Shown: positions 47,490 through 58,221, counted from the stretch's first letter. The stretch is 64,000 bases of DNA from Streptococcus thermophilus (GCF_010120595.1 NZ_CP038020.1:186001-250000); one strand, 5' to 3'. Made by a program: numbers and translations. The notes: generated by a model from the sequence alone, not told the origin.

Positions 47490-50060
47490 TTAACCTTTGT
47501 AGTCAAAGGCAACTTCGACAATTTCTTTCAATTCTGAAATAAGAGGTTCTTTGGAATTAGCAAGTTGTATCTTGGTCTTCGTACGCATGCTCTGCCAAAG
47601 TATAGACAGTGTCTTGAAGAAGTTTCTTCGTAACCCCTTGGCCTTTCCAGTTCATGTTGATCCCCACGGCAACACCCAATTCGTAAACTTTTTGTGCCAA
47701 AACTTCAACCAATTCAGCATCTGATTGTTTATCAGTACCCCATCCCATGAAACGAGCGATGTCTGCGTAATCCTTGTCTGCACGGAAGTAATCATATTTA
47801 GGGAACATAGCGTGTTTTTGAGGATTACGTGAGGCATCAAAATCGCATTGGTACGTCCGTGTGGAATGTCAAACATAGGACCGACCTTGTGAGCTAGTGA
47901 GTGGTTGATACCAAGGAAGGCATTGGCAAAGGCCATACCAGCCATTGTAGACGCATTATGCATCTTTTCACGTGATTCTTCATCACCAAAGTGGTAAGAA
48001 TGTTCGAGATTTTCAAAAACAAGTTTAATCGCTTGAAGTGAGAGGCCACGTGTATAGTCGCTAGCCATTACTGATACGTAAGACTCAATAGCGTGCGTCA
48101 AAACGGTCCATACCTGTATCCGCTGTAACACTAGCAGGCACACTTATTACTAAAGCAGGGTCAACGATGGCCATATCTGGAGTCAAAGCGTAATCTGCCA
48201 ATGGATACTTGATGTGAGTTTCACTATCAGTGATAACCGCAAATGACGTCACTTCTGATCCTGTCCCTGAAGTTGTTGGGATACAGATGAATTGTGTCTT
48301 CTGAGCGTAAGGAATCTTGTAGGTACGTTTACGGATATCCAAGAATTTTTGTTTAGCACCGAAGAAGCTTACATCTAGGTATTCAAAGAACATCCAGATA
48401 GCCTTAGCAGCATCCATTGCAGAACCACCACCAAGAGCGATAATCACATCTGGTTGGATGTCTACAAAACGTTCCAACCCTTTATAAACTGTATTGTAGA
48501 TGGATTTGGCTCAACATCTGAGAAAACATCTACTGCTGGTCTATGGCGGTTAAGTTCCAATTGCGTTTAACCAAGTCAGCGTAACCAAACTGAACCATAC
48601 CAGGGTCACAAACCAACATCACCCGGTCAGCTTCAATGTGACGCAAGTAAGTTATTGAATCTTTTTCGAAGAAGATTTTTGGTGGGACACGAAACCATTG
48701 CATGTTATTGCGACGCTTTGACAATGTCTTGACATTCAAGAGATCAAATGAGCTAACATTGTGTGAAATTGAGTTATGACCGTGTGAACCACAACCAAGA
48801 GTTAATGATGGAATCATGTTGTTATAGATATTACCAATGCCACCTTCAGCCGATGGACTATTCACCAAGATACGGCAAGCTTTCATACGGATACCGTATT
48901 GGAGTTGGAGCTCTTCATTTTCAGTGTGAATAACAGCTGTATGTCCAATACCTCCCAAATTGAGCATGCCTTCTGCTTTTTTGAATCCATCTTCAACGCC
49001 ATCAGATTTGATAAGGGCAAGTACTGGAGACAATTTTTCCAAGGCAAGTGGGTGTTCCATTGTTGCATCTGGAATTTCTGCCAAAAGCATTTTTGTTCCT
49101 TTAGGTACTTTAAGACCAGCTTTTTCAGCAATTTCGATAGCTGAGTGACCTACAATAGCGCCGTTTACAGCTATACGTGCTTCATTAAGAACTACTTTTT
49201 CCAATTTAGCAATATCAGCTTTTTTAGAAATAATGACACATTGATGTGCTTCAAATTCAGCCTTAACTTCATCATAAATAGCTGCGTCAACGATAGCTAC
49301 TTGTTCAGAAGAACAAATCATACCATTGTCAAAAGTTTTTGAAACGATGATATCATTGACAGCACGCTTAACTTTAGCATCAGCAGCAATATAAGATGGG
49401 ACATTCCCAGCGCCTACACCAAGAGCAGGTTTAACCAGTTGAATAAGCTGCCTTAACCATACCAGGCCCACCAGTCGCAAGTACTGTGGCAATCTTAGGA
49501 TGGTTCATCAAAAGACCAGTTGCTTCGATAGATGGCTCTTCAATCCACTGAATACAGTTCTTAGGTGCACCCGCTTCAATAGCTGCATTACGGACGATAC
49601 GAGCTGCCTCTGCAGATGATTTTTGAGCTGATGGGTGGAAGGCAAAGACAATAGAGTTGCGAGTCTAAAGAGCGATAAGGGCTTTGAAAATCGTTGTTGA
49701 GGTTGGGTTAGTTGTTGGTGTCACCCCACAGATAACGCCTACTGGCTCAGCGATAGAAACCAAACCTTGTTCTTTATCTTCAGCGATAACGCCTACTGGC
49801 TTGTCATATTTAATACTATTCCAAATGTATTCAGAAGCATACATGTTTTTGATGGCTTTATCTTCATAAATACCACGGCCTGTTTCATCAACAGCCAATT
49901 TTGCCAAATACATATGTTTATCTAGAGCAGCAATCGCAGCTTGGTGAACAATGTGGTCCACTTGCTCCTGCTTAAAGTTAGCCATGGCATCGAGGGCTTC
50001 AACACCTTTTGTTGCCAATTCATCTATTACTGTTTGAACATCTTTAGTTTGTTTAGTCAT
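47490..50060 (-). pseudogene. adhE: Bifunctional acetaldehyde/alcohol dehydrogenase, multiply frameshifted
   Basis: AdhE reduces acetyl-CoA to ethanol in two steps, regenerating NAD+. The N-terminal aldehyde dehydrogenase part is open from 50060 to about 49665. The frame then changes repeatedly: open segments at 48530-49492 (GAGNVPSYIA, and GMICSSEQVAIVD with the catalytic Cys), 48085-48477 (GGGSAMDAAKAIW of the iron alcohol dehydrogenase), 47652-48143 (GINHSLAHKVG) and 47557-47808, with a C terminus ending FDYKG at 47490. At least six lesions are visible, so it is a true pseudogene and not one sequencing slip. The total length still matches an intact gene of about 860 codons, so decay is by small indels. 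Confidence 0.93.
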
Positions 50061-50113
50061 ATGAAACTCCTTTGAATACTTGTTAAAAACTTCACAAGTT
50101 TTAACACAAATCT

Positions 50114-50142
50114 ATTATAGTGTTTATACATATTATGTAAAC
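50114..50142 (-). promoter_or_regulatory. Former adhE promoter
   Basis: Minus strand has a perfect TATAAT (50114-50119) with GTTTAC 17 bp upstream; AAAGGAG precedes the adhE ATG. The promoter seems intact although the gene is dead. Confidence 0.55.
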
Positions 50143-50161
50143 CCTTACATGGATAAAAATA

Positions 50162-50192
50162 AAGAAATCCGTCCATTTTGGACAGATTTCAT
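50162..50192 (-). terminator. pepO terminator
   Basis: Minus-strand GAAATCTGTCC and GGACGGATTTC arms with one mismatch around AAAAT, followed by TTT-A-TTTTT, 7 bp after the pepO stop. Confidence 0.85.
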
Positions 50193-50198
50193 CACTTT

Positions 50199-52094
50199 TT
50201 ACCAAATAATAACACGATCTTCTGGGGCACGCCACATGCCGTCTCCCTCTTTGACGTCAAATTCTTTGTGAAATTCGTCGAAGTTGGTCACGATAACATT
50301 GGTACGCCATTTAGCTGGGGCATGAACATCCACGCTAGCCAACATTTGCATGTATTCTTCACGTGCCTTCGTACGCCAAATCGTCGCAAAGTTGACAAAG
50401 AATTCTCGAACCGAAAAATCTTCATCACGTTTAGCTGCTTCTAAGGCACACGCCACACCACCAAGGTCTGCCACATTCTCAGAAACAGTCAGTTTGCCGT
50501 TGACCTTAGCACCATAAGAATCCAAGCCCTCAAACTGGTCCACAATTTTATCAGTACGTTCTTTAAAGGCTGCGTAATCGTCTTCAGTCCACCAGTTCTT
50601 AAGACTACCGTTTTCATCGAAGGAAGCACCATTAGTATCAAAGGCATGGGAAATCTCGTGAGCAATTACAGCCCCAATACCACCATAGTTGGCTGATGAG
50701 CTTTGCGCAATATCATAAAAAGGTGCTTGCAGGATAGCTGCCGGGAAAACAATTTGGTTCTGCTGTGGATCATAGTAAGCATTAACCATGTGGGCAGGCA
50801 TGTGCCACTCACTACGATCAACAGGTTTATTCCACTTGCTCCAGCTATGAGCAATTGAAATTTTAACTAACTTCTGTGCATTCTCAACCAGTGACAAGTT
50901 CTCATCAATAATCTTCTTGTCATAGGTCTCTGGCAATTTTTCTGGATAACCGATATGAGGTGTGATGACATTTAGCTTCGTTATAGCTTTTTCGCGCGTC
51001 TCAGGAGCCAACCAATCCGCTGTTTGAAGGCGTGATTTATAAACGTCAATCATAGTTGCTACTTTGGCTTCGACGTCTGCCTTGGCTTCTGGCGAGAATT
51101 TCTCACCTGCATACCAAAGTCCTAGAGCCTGATTGTAAGGTCCTTGTGCCAAGTAGAAAGCTGCTTTTTTCTTATCCATAGCTTGTGGTGTTCCTGAAAG
51201 CGCACGGCTATATTTTCCAGATAGAACACGAAGTTCGTCTGTCAAATAGGCATTCCATGATGTTGTAGCATCGATAAGTAGGACCGCCTTTAGTAACTCC
51301 CAATTTGCTTCTGAGTAATATTCCGCCGCGAATTCTGTCCAGAAGCGCTCTTCAGGAACGATAACCTTGTCAGGGACTTGTCCCAAGATTTCTGTGAAGA
51401 GACTATCAAGTGGGAGTTCAGGCACCAGCTTGGTGAAATCTGCCCAATCATATGGGTGGTAGAGTTCTACATACTCTGAAGATTCTTCGTGCGAAAGGAC
51501 ATACTTAGCCAACTTAGCATCAAGGTCAATAACCTTATCCAAGAGGTCTTTGATTTCCTCAGCTGTAAAGCCATATTTCCCCAAGAGTTCTTCTTGCATC
51601 TCACGCCAAATTTCTAAAAGCTCCTTTCCCTTCTCATTATCCTCCGTATAATAGGTAGTATCAGGCAAAATAATACCCGGTGCGTCAGCCCAGAGGACAT
51701 TTAATTGAGCATTCATAAAGTCTGGAGACACACTGAATGGAAACTCATTGGGCTTACCAGACATCTCATACTCAGCAATTTTCGAAGCAAATTCTGAGAA
51801 TGAGGAAAGCTTCTTGTATTCTTCAATCAAAGGTTTAACAGGCTCTATACCAACTGCCTCACGTCTATCATAGTCCGCAGTCATACGGTGAAACTTTATA
51901 AAGTTTTGTAGAATGGCATTGTCAGGAACATTCTCTCCTGCCAACCACTGATCAGTTGTTTCAAGCATGAGGTCTTCAATTTCATCTGCTAAATCTGAGA
52001 AACCACCTGTACATGGTTTGTCATCTGGAATCACTGCTGTCTTTTCCCACTCACCATTAATCGCATGGTAAAAATCATCTTGTAAGCGTGTCAT
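50199..52094 (-). CDS. pepO: M13 family endopeptidase PepO
   Basis: A neprilysin-like zinc oligopeptidase, cytosolic in lactic acid bacteria since no signal peptide is seen, helping digest casein-derived or host peptides. The 631-residue protein has the zinc motif HEISHAFD near residue 478, the third ligand and partner residues in ENVADLGG near 540, and the substrate-binding VNAYYDPQQNQIVFPAAILQ near 440. It ends with the family CxxW-like tail (VKEGDGMWRAPEDRVIIW). It is the one intact gene between two decaying loci. Confidence 0.95.
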   Translation of the reverse strand: MTRLQDDFYHAINGEWEKTAVIPDDKPCTGGFSDLADEIEDLMLETTDQWLAGENVPDNAILQNFIKFHRMTADYDRREAVGIEPVKPLIEEYKKLSSFSEFASKIAEYEMSGKPNEFPFSVSPDFMNAQLNVLWADAPGIILPDTTYYTEDNEKGKELLEIWREMQEELLGKYGFTAEEIKDLLDKVIDLDAKLAKYVLSHEESSEYVELYHPYDWADFTKLVPELPLDSLFTEILGQVPDKVIVPEERFWTEFAAEYYSEANWELLKAVLLIDATTSWNAYLTDELRVLSGKYSRALSGTPQAMDKKKAAFYLAQGPYNQALGLWYAGEKFSPEAKADVEAKVATMIDVYKSRLQTADWLAPETREKAITKLNVITPHIGYPEKLPETYDKKIIDENLSLVENAQKLVKISIAHSWSKWNKPVDRSEWHMPAHMVNAYYDPQQNQIVFPAAILQAPFYDIAQSSSANYGGIGAVIAHEISHAFDTNGASFDENGSLKNWWTEDDYAAFKERTDKIVDQFEGLDSYGAKVNGKLTVSENVADLGGVACALEAAKRDEDFSVREFFVNFATIWRTKAREEYMQMLASVDVHAPAKWRTNVIVTNFDEFHKEFDVKEGDGMWRAPEDRVIIW

Positions 52095-52175
52095 TACACT
52101 TCCTCCATCAACATTAAAAGTGTTTTTATTATAACAAAATTTCCCAGCAAAAACATTTACTGAGGAAAGTTTGTC

Positions 52176-53304
52176 TTATTTAACTAAGATTGATAGGGTT
52201 TGATAAGGTTTTAGGCTTACCTTTTCAGCAAGCTCCGCATCGTCATAGTTGGACAAGAGCACGCGCCCTGCTTGGTATTCTTCTGGAATCCCCACTTCAG
52301 CTTCACTTCCATAAAAATTATTGAGCACCAAGAGTTTTTGATCGCCTAAGTAGCGTCCAAAGGCGTAGACCTGTTGACTATCTTCAAGTGCTGGCTGGTA
52401 GCTTCCTTCTGAAATGATCGGCATTTCTTTACGCAAGCGAATTAATTCTTTATCGAATTTAAAGATTGATCCATTAATCTCATTTTCAACGTTAATGTCT
52501 TTGTAAGATTTACTAGCTTTCAACCATGGAGTACCTGTTGAAAAACCTGCATTCTCAGAAGCATCCCATTGCATTGGCGTACGAGAATTATCACGTGACT
52601 TAGCTTGGGTAATCTTGAAGGCTTGCTCAGGAGATTTACCTTGGTCCAAGAGCATTTGATAAGCATTGATGGATTCCACATCTACGTAATCTGCCATCGA
52701 ATCATAGTCTGGATCAACCATCCCGATTTCTTCACCCATGTAGATGTATGGTGTTCTACTTGACAAGTGAATGCTAGCGGCTAGCACGGTCGCTCCTTCA
52801 TCACGGAAGTTCTTGATATCCAAAAAGCGATTCAAGGCACGAGGTTGATCATAGTATTTCCCCGTATCCCCAAAATGGTGCCCAAGCAGAGCCGCCAAAT
52901 TTAGACAACCAATCTGTTGTCTGGTCCTGAATAAAGTAGAAATCTTGATAATACTTGTCCCCAGCCAATGCTTTTTGAAACCACTCATGCTCCGTTGAGC
53001 AATGGTTAAGCACCATGTCTAGCATAAAGTCAATCTTGTGTTCTTTACCAACTCGGACCATTTCTTCAAAATCAGCCATATCCCCAAATACAGAATTTAC
53101 CGCTGTATAATCTGAAATGTCGTAACCATTGTCACGTTGTGGGCTTGGATAAAAAGGATTAAGCCAAACCATATCCACGCCTAGTTCTGACAGATAAGGC
53201 ATTTTTTCAATGATGCCTCTGAAATCACCGATTCCATTTCCTGTAGTGTCCTTATATGATTTCGGATAGATTTGATAAATAACCTTTGTTTTATCTAATG
53301 CCAT
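52176..53304 (-). pseudogene. treC: Trehalose-6-phosphate hydrolase, internal deletion and frameshift
   Basis: TreC splits trehalose 6-phosphate into glucose and glucose 6-phosphate. The N-terminal GH13 part is present (YQIYPKSYKDTTGNGIGDFRG, WLNPFYPSPQRDNGYDISDY, DMVLNHCSTEHEWF). Then a frameshift occurs near 52,880-52,990, and GDTGKYY is joined directly to DQPRALNRF. An intact enzyme of about 540 residues would have roughly 170 more residues there, including the catalytic Asp and Glu. The C-terminal part (AKSRDNSRTPMQWD and onward) is in frame to the stop. The protein cannot be active even if the frameshift were corrected. Confidence 0.92.
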
Positions 53305-53370
53305 ATTTAATTCCTTTTCCGAACTTTTAAGTCAAAAGTTGGGACTATCGTCTCCACTCCTTATGCGTGA

Positions 53371-54410
53371 TTATTTTGTGCGATGAATGATCATAAGAAT
53401 ATCACCACATTTGATATTACGTGGAAGATTCCCTTCAACATCCGCTTGAAAATCATCTTGATTTGTAATGATAACTGGTGTTTCAGTGATAAGACCTGCA
53501 CCTTTAATCGCTTCCACATCAAAAGTGATAAGTTTTTGACCAACAACAACCTTATCCCCTTGTTCATATGTGCTTCAAATCCTTTTCCGTCAAGGCTAAC
53601 AATATCCATACCGATGTGTATCAACATTTCAACACCTTCCTCAGAAACAATGCCTACTGCATGCTTATTTGGGAAGAGTACTGTCACTGTACCATTTACT
53701 GGTGAAACCAATTCACCTTGATTTGGTTCGATAACAAGACCCTATCCCATCACACCTGATGAGAATACTGGGTCTGTCGCTTGGCTAAGCGATTTAACTT
53801 GACCAGCAAGAGGACTAACAACCTCTGTTGTTTCAGTAAAAACAGTTGGTTCTACCAAACCTTCTGAAGCTTCTTTAAGTGTTTCTTGTGCATGTCCATC
53901 TTCCTCTGTTTTCGTTAAAAATCCAGTTTTGTGAAAGAGGAATATCAATACCATAGCAACCACAATATCAACAACCATAATAATCGCAAAGATTCCCCAA
54001 TACTGGGGTTTAATAGAGAGAATAGCTGGAAGACCACCAATACCAATAGAGTTTGCTTGGACGCCAAAGACTGTTGAAAGTAGTCCTGATAAGGCAGAAT
54101 CAGACATCCCTGCTACTAATGGATAGACATACTTAACGTTAACACCAAATAGTGCTGGTTCAGTGACACCAAGATAAGCTGAAATAGTTGCTGGAAGTGA
54201 AATCTATGCTTCACGTTCATCATGACGTTTAATAAAATAGTAAGCAAACACTGCTGAACCCTGCGCAATGTTAGAGAGGGAAATCCATTGGTCATAAACC
54301 AGTACCACCTGCCGTACGCACCAATTCAAGGTCAATAGCATTAGTCATATGGTGAAGACCAGTGATAACGAAAGGCGCATAGAAGGCACCAAAGATTGGC
54401 ACCTTTGAAA
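53371..54410 (-). pseudogene. treB: PTS trehalose-specific transporter fragment, 5' deleted and interrupted
   Basis: Only the second half of the EIIBCA permease remains. The IIC part begins around VPIFGAFYAPFVITGLHH near 54,400 and continues through frame changes around 54,200-54,310, with an in-frame TAG in the segment REAxISLPATISAYLG. It goes on to GMSDSALSGLLS, then another nonsense TAG at about 53,742 after SGVMG. The IIA domain (VSPVNGTVTVLFPNKHAVG, EMLIHIGMDIV) is frameshifted near 53,570 and ends at the TAA at 53371. The IIB domain and the start codon are missing, lost by a deletion ending next to treR. Confidence 0.9.
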
Positions 54411-54452
54411 AAATAATAGTTGTATATTTTTTTGCCAACAAGTAAGGATGAG

Positions 54453-55163
54453 ATGAAAAAATATCAGATTGTTTATAAAGATTTAGAAAAAGCTATCCAC
54501 TGTCAAAAGTATCAAGTTGGTGACTTCCTGCCAACCGAGCAAGAATTAGTAGAAACTTTCAAAGTCAGTCGATACACCATACGAAAGGTATTGTCTTTAC
54601 TCGTTGAATAAGGTCTGGTTAAAAAGATTCATGGGGCAGGTTCTCAAGTTATTAGTCAAGAACAAGTGAACTTCCCTGTATCTGACTTAACCAGTTACCA
54701 AGAACTCATAGAACAACAAGGCCTTAAATCACAAACTAACATTATCTCTCTAGACAAAATCATCGTTGACATCATTCTCTCAGAGAAAACGGGATTTTCA
54801 AGAAGCCAACAGGTTTGGTGTCTTATTCGGCAAAGGATAGTTGATGGCTGTGCCTCTGTTGTTGATATTGATTACCTTGATGTGAGACTTATGCCTCAAC
54901 TCAACCGCAGCATCGCTGAGAACTCCATCTATGATTATCTTGAAAATCAGCTCCACCTTAGCATTTCTCATGCCTTTAAAGAAATCACCATTGACAACAC
55001 TAGCGAGCAAGACAAAATCCTCATCGATATCGGTAAAGATCATCACGTCGTCTGCATACGCTCAAAAGTTTATCTGAATAATGGAAATCAGTTCCAGTTC
55101 ACTGAAAGCCGACATAAACTTGAAAAGTTCAAATTTGTCTATTATGCCAAGCGTCATCACTGA
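54453..55163 (+). pseudogene. treR: Trehalose operon repressor, nonsense mutation
   Basis: A GntR-family repressor: N-terminal winged helix (VGDFLPTEQELVETFKVSRYTIRKVLSLL) and a C-terminal UTRA ligand-binding domain starting near VNFPVSDLTSYQEL. The ATG at 54453 follows AAGGATGAG and would give 236 residues. A TAA at about 54609, where GAA or similar is expected after LLVE, interrupts it in the same frame; everything after is open. With treC and treB also broken, the repressor has no targets left. TTGTATA near 54419 may be half of its old operator. Confidence 0.88.
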
Positions 55164-55185
55164 AGGTAAAGACCCGACCAACATA

Positions 55186-55222
55186 AAAAGTATCGGACAC
55201 ATAAACGTCCGATACTTTTTAG
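55186..55222. terminator. Bidirectional terminator between treR and UPF0340
   Basis: AAAAAGTATCGGAC and GTCCGATACTTTTT form a 14-bp perfect stem around an eight-base loop. Confidence 0.9.
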
Positions 55223-55782
55223 TTTTTACGAATAGGATCCGCTAAATACTCCGCACGAGCACCACCAATCAACTTAGGGCGACTCGCCAAAGCAGTCACA
55301 TGGGCACCTCCTAATTCTGAAGTAAGAGGGCGAAGAGGAACCTGAACCCTTTTCACATGCATACCAATAGACGTATCCCCAATATCAATACCAGCCTGAG
55401 TCAATATCTCTTCTACCTCAACAGGATCCTCCATGTAATCAAAAGCAGCCAACTGACCACTCCCACCAGCATGCAGAGTTGGAAGCACATTGACAATTTC
55501 CAAATCTTTAGCCAAAGCAAGCTCACGCTCAACAACTAAAGCCCGATTCAAATGTTCACAGCCTTGTACAGCCAAGTAAATTCCTTTAGGTTCCAAAACC
55601 TCAAGAATAGTTTTTACAATTCGTTGACCAATTTCACGACTAGAAGCTTTTCCGATAATTCCACCAACAACCTCACTGGAAGATAAACCTAATACAAATA
55701 TGGCTCCAGATCCAATTGCCGAACGCTCAACAATGTCTTCAACAAGTACACGTGTTTTCTCTTCTAAATCTAGCAACATCAC
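55219..55782 (-). CDS. UPF0340 family protein (TIGR01440)
   Basis: A 187-residue soluble protein of the UPF0340/YwlG family, found widely in Firmicutes, with unknown function. Visible segments are [42 protein letters not shown] and [19 protein letters not shown] strong terminator overlaps its stop codon. It belongs to the normal chromosome backbone, outside the decaying tre locus. Confidence 0.9.
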   Translation of the reverse strand: MMLLDLEEKTRVLVEDIVERSAIGSGAIFVLGLSSSEVVGGIIGKASSREIGQRIVKTILEVLEPKGIYLAVQGCEHLNRALVVERELALAKDLEIVNVLPTLHAGGSGQLAAFDYMEDPVEVEEILTQAGIDIGDTSIGMHVKRVQVPLRPLTSELGGAHVTALASRPKLIGGARAEYLADPIRKN

Positions 55783-55791
55783 AGACCTCCT

Positions 55792-56130
55792 TTAAACAAC
55801 AGCTGTATTCAAGATTCGAACAATAAGATAGTACAAAATCATAAAAAAGATAAGGAAAAACAGCCCTAACAGTAGCAGCTGCATACGACGCTTATTACTT
55901 AGATCCCATGTAAAACCAAATCCCATCAAAAAAGGACCAAAACTATAGCTAAGCATAAACCATAGGTCTGCACGCTCTATATGCCAAAAAGAAGAAATAA
56001 AAGCCACAAGACCTATTAAGGATAGAATCCAAGAAAAAGTCCAACGATCTGATTTAGCCAATACTAAACCGATTAAGAAGCATCCCAAAGCAGGCATGAT
56101 AATAAATGATAGGGTCATAAAATAAAACAT
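55792..56130 (-). CDS. Small four-helix membrane protein
   Basis: A 112-residue protein, mostly hydrophobic, with about four membrane helices and a short charged turn (SNKRRMQ). It lies 9 bp upstream of the UPF0340 gene on the same strand, so the two are probably cotranscribed. No family or motif was recognised. A second membrane protein of similar size lies upstream. Confidence 0.65.
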   Translation of the reverse strand: MFYFMTLSFIIMPALGCFLIGLVLAKSDRWTFSWILSLIGLVAFISSFWHIERADLWFMLSYSFGPFLMGFGFTWDLSNKRRMQLLLLGLFFLIFFMILYYLIVRILNTAVV

Positions 56131-56162
56131 GCCATTATTATAGCATGTTTTATAGATTCATG

Positions 56163-56519
56163 TTAGTGGCGGTTAATAACACCATAAGCAAAAATGAAGG
56201 CAATAGCAGCAATACCAACAACAATGGCCATGATGCTCCAAAAAATGGTCATAGCACGGTGTCCCTTGCGATTGTTGAAAGGAAAGCCCCAACCAATAAT
56301 GATAACACCAAGCAAGCCAAGCCATATTTTATAAGTGATAACAATCGTCCCATCAAAATAAGCAAAAGCAACCAAACCTAGGCCTAGTAAGGAAATCAAA
56401 TAGGACCACTTCCCCTTCAAAAATGAAGGCAAGGCCCAACCAAATAACAATAAACCAAGTAGAGCAAGAGCTCCACCACCAAAAAATACAGGTACAATAT
56501 AATTATCAAACATATTCAT
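56163..56519 (-). CDS. Small membrane protein
   Basis: A 118-residue protein with about four hydrophobic segments and a basic cytoplasmic loop (PFNNRKGHRAM). The N-terminal stretch VFFGGGALALLGLLLFGWALP is strongly hydrophobic. It precedes another small membrane protein by 32 bp, forming a short operon with it and the UPF0340 gene. No function can be assigned. Confidence 0.65.
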   Translation of the reverse strand: MNMFDNYIVPVFFGGGALALLGLLLFGWALPSFLKGKWSYLISLLGLGLVAFAYFDGTIVITYKIWLGLLGVIIIGWGFPFNNRKGHRAMTIFWSIMAIVVGIAAIAFIFAYGVINRH

Positions 56520-56693
56520 ATTATAGCATATCTTAAAAAGTTAGGAAATAGGTCCTATTATCTTAAAAGGGCTATCTCTTAAATAAAGTCCAGATAGAAG
56601 ATTAGTCTTTGTTTATCTATCGACAAAGACTTTCTCATTATTCTGCTACAAAAAACGAGGTCCCCTTCGGATCTTATTGCCATTTATTTAAAC

Positions 56694-57783
56694 CTTGAAT
56701 ATACAATATAAGTGCACAATAAAAACTCATAAGATTTTCTAGTAAAACAGAATTGAACGAACTAGTTACGAAAGGAAGTCTTATGAGCTACCATCACTTT
56801 ACCATAGAAGAGCGTGAAAGTATTCTCGTTTACCGTACGCAAGACCTAAATTTGTCTCAAATTGCTAAGTTACTTCATCGTTATCCCTCTAGTATTAGTC
56901 GTGAGTGGAAGCGACATCTAAGAGAAGGAAACTATTCACCATGTCATGCACAGAAATCCTACTATATTGCTAAATCACACTTTGGGCGGAAACGGATACT
57001 TGAAATAGATCGCAATTTAAGCAATACCGTCCGTCAAACATCTATTTCTCGAGTATCAATGGTCTCCTGAAGAAATAGAAGGTCGGTTGAGATTAGAGTA
57101 TGGAAAAGCTGTTATTAGTTATCAAACAAGTTATAGAGCCATTTACAAAGAACATTTTGATAACAACTCACTATCTCATGGTGCTCGTGGTTGTCATTCG
57201 CAAGCTCCGCCATCGTGGCAAAAAGCGTCATACAAAAGGTTATGTCGAAAATAGAGGGAAAATCTATATATCTCATACAATTCAAGAAAGACCCAAAGAT
57301 GCTAATAACCGAACTAGAATAGGAGATTGGGAAGCCGATACTGTTGCAGGTAAAACTGGAAAATCTTGTTTAGTGACTCTAACTGACCGTTATTATCGTT
57401 TTCTAAAAATCCAGAAGGTAGCTGTCAAGAAAAGTAAGTTGGTAATAGAAGCTATGGTAAAAATGCTAGAACCCTTGACCAAGCATACTGTGACTCCTGA
57501 TAGAGGGAAAGAGTGTCCCTATCATCAGAAGTTGTGTGATCAATTAAAAATTTAAGTCTATTTTCCTGATCCCCATGCTCCATGGCAACGAGGGACTAAT
57601 GAGAATACGAATGGACTACTAAGAGAACATTTTCCCAAAGAGAGTGATGTAACATTGGTTAATGATCAGATTATTCAGCTGTGGAAGAACAAACTTAATA
57701 ATAGCCCACAAAAATATCTTAACTGGAAAACACCTTATGAAGTATTTTATGGGGAAAGTATGCACTTAATTTGACAATTCAAG
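56694..57783 (+). mobile_element. IS30-family insertion sequence, inactive
   Basis: An element of about 1,090 bp bounded by inverted repeats: CTTGAATATACAATATAAGTGCA on the left (56694-56716, written here only for its key matches) and its partner at 57761-57783, agreeing at 18 of 23 positions. It carries one broken transposase gene. No clear short target duplication was found at the ends. The repeats and protein place it near IS1139-like streptococcal elements of the IS30 family. Confidence 0.8.
56783..57774 (+). pseudogene. IS30-family transposase, frameshifted with nonsense codon
   Basis: The ATG at 56783 (MSYHHFTIEERESILVYR) follows GAAAGGAAG. The N-terminal helix-turn-helix (LNLSQIAKLLHRYPSSISREW) is intact. 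The frame shifts near 57,040 (QWSPEEIEGRLRLEYGKAVISY continues in another frame) and again near 57,220. The catalytic triad region is still readable: Asp in GDWEADTVAGK, Asp in VTPDRGKE, and Glu in RGTNENTNGLLRE. A TAA at about 57553 replaces a codon between DQLKI and VYFPDPHAPWQ. The element cannot transpose by itself. Confidence 0.85.
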
Positions 57784-57789
57784 ATATGA

Positions 57790-57821
57790 AAAAACAAGAT
57801 CCTTTCTGGATCTTGTTTTTA
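57790..57821. terminator. Perfect palindrome / bidirectional terminator beside the IS
   Basis: AAAAACAAGATCC and GGATCTTGTTTTT form a 13-bp perfect stem around TTTCT. It lies just outside the right inverted repeat and could stop readthrough from the IS. Confidence 0.75.
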
Positions 57822-58187
57822 CAGTCTAATTAAGCTTTGTTCGCTGAATATAATTTAAATATTCTTGGTTCTTCCTTAAGCATCTTAATTCCCATTATTA
57901 AAGGATTCTTAATTATTAGTAATATAACTTAGTATCACTAAAATTCTTCATGTTTCCTCAAAATTGGGGGCCAATTCGGGGCAAGAATCCTAGTTATGGA
58001 TACTTCATTTCTTAAGACCTGGTTTAAAAAGTCTATATTTTATACTAAAAACTTATATTAAATTTGATTATCTTTTCATAAGTTGATAAATGTCGATATA
58101 TCCTGTATTTACAAGGGGTATCGGCATTTTCTTTTTGAAAGATACTTTGCATAAACTGGCATTTATCTGTATAAGACTGCCATCAAA
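57822..58187. other. End region of the Tn916-like element
   Basis: AT-rich stretch without a gene. By analogy with Tn916, the end of the element should be within about 250 bp beyond int, so its attachment end lies somewhere here. A stretch with TTGGGGGCCAATTCGGGG (about 57964-57981) is more GC-rich than its surroundings. The exact junction could not be fixed. Confidence 0.4.
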
Positions 58188-58209
58188 AGTAGTAAATAAG
58201 TAGTAAACT
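58188..58209. repeat. Tandem 11-bp direct repeats, Tn916 DR2-type arm sites
   Basis: AGTAGTAAATA and AGTAGTAAACT lie head to tail just past the int stop. They contain AGTAGTAAA, the core of the DR2 sites bound by the N-terminal domain of Tn916 integrase, which lie near the element ends. Confidence 0.7.
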
Positions 58210-58221
58210 CTAGCCACACCA

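Noticed and set aside
55227..55234. TACGAATA octamer on the + strand, like a ComX box
   Set aside because: It is within the last codons of the UPF0340 gene and points away from any gene start at competence spacing, so it is a chance match.
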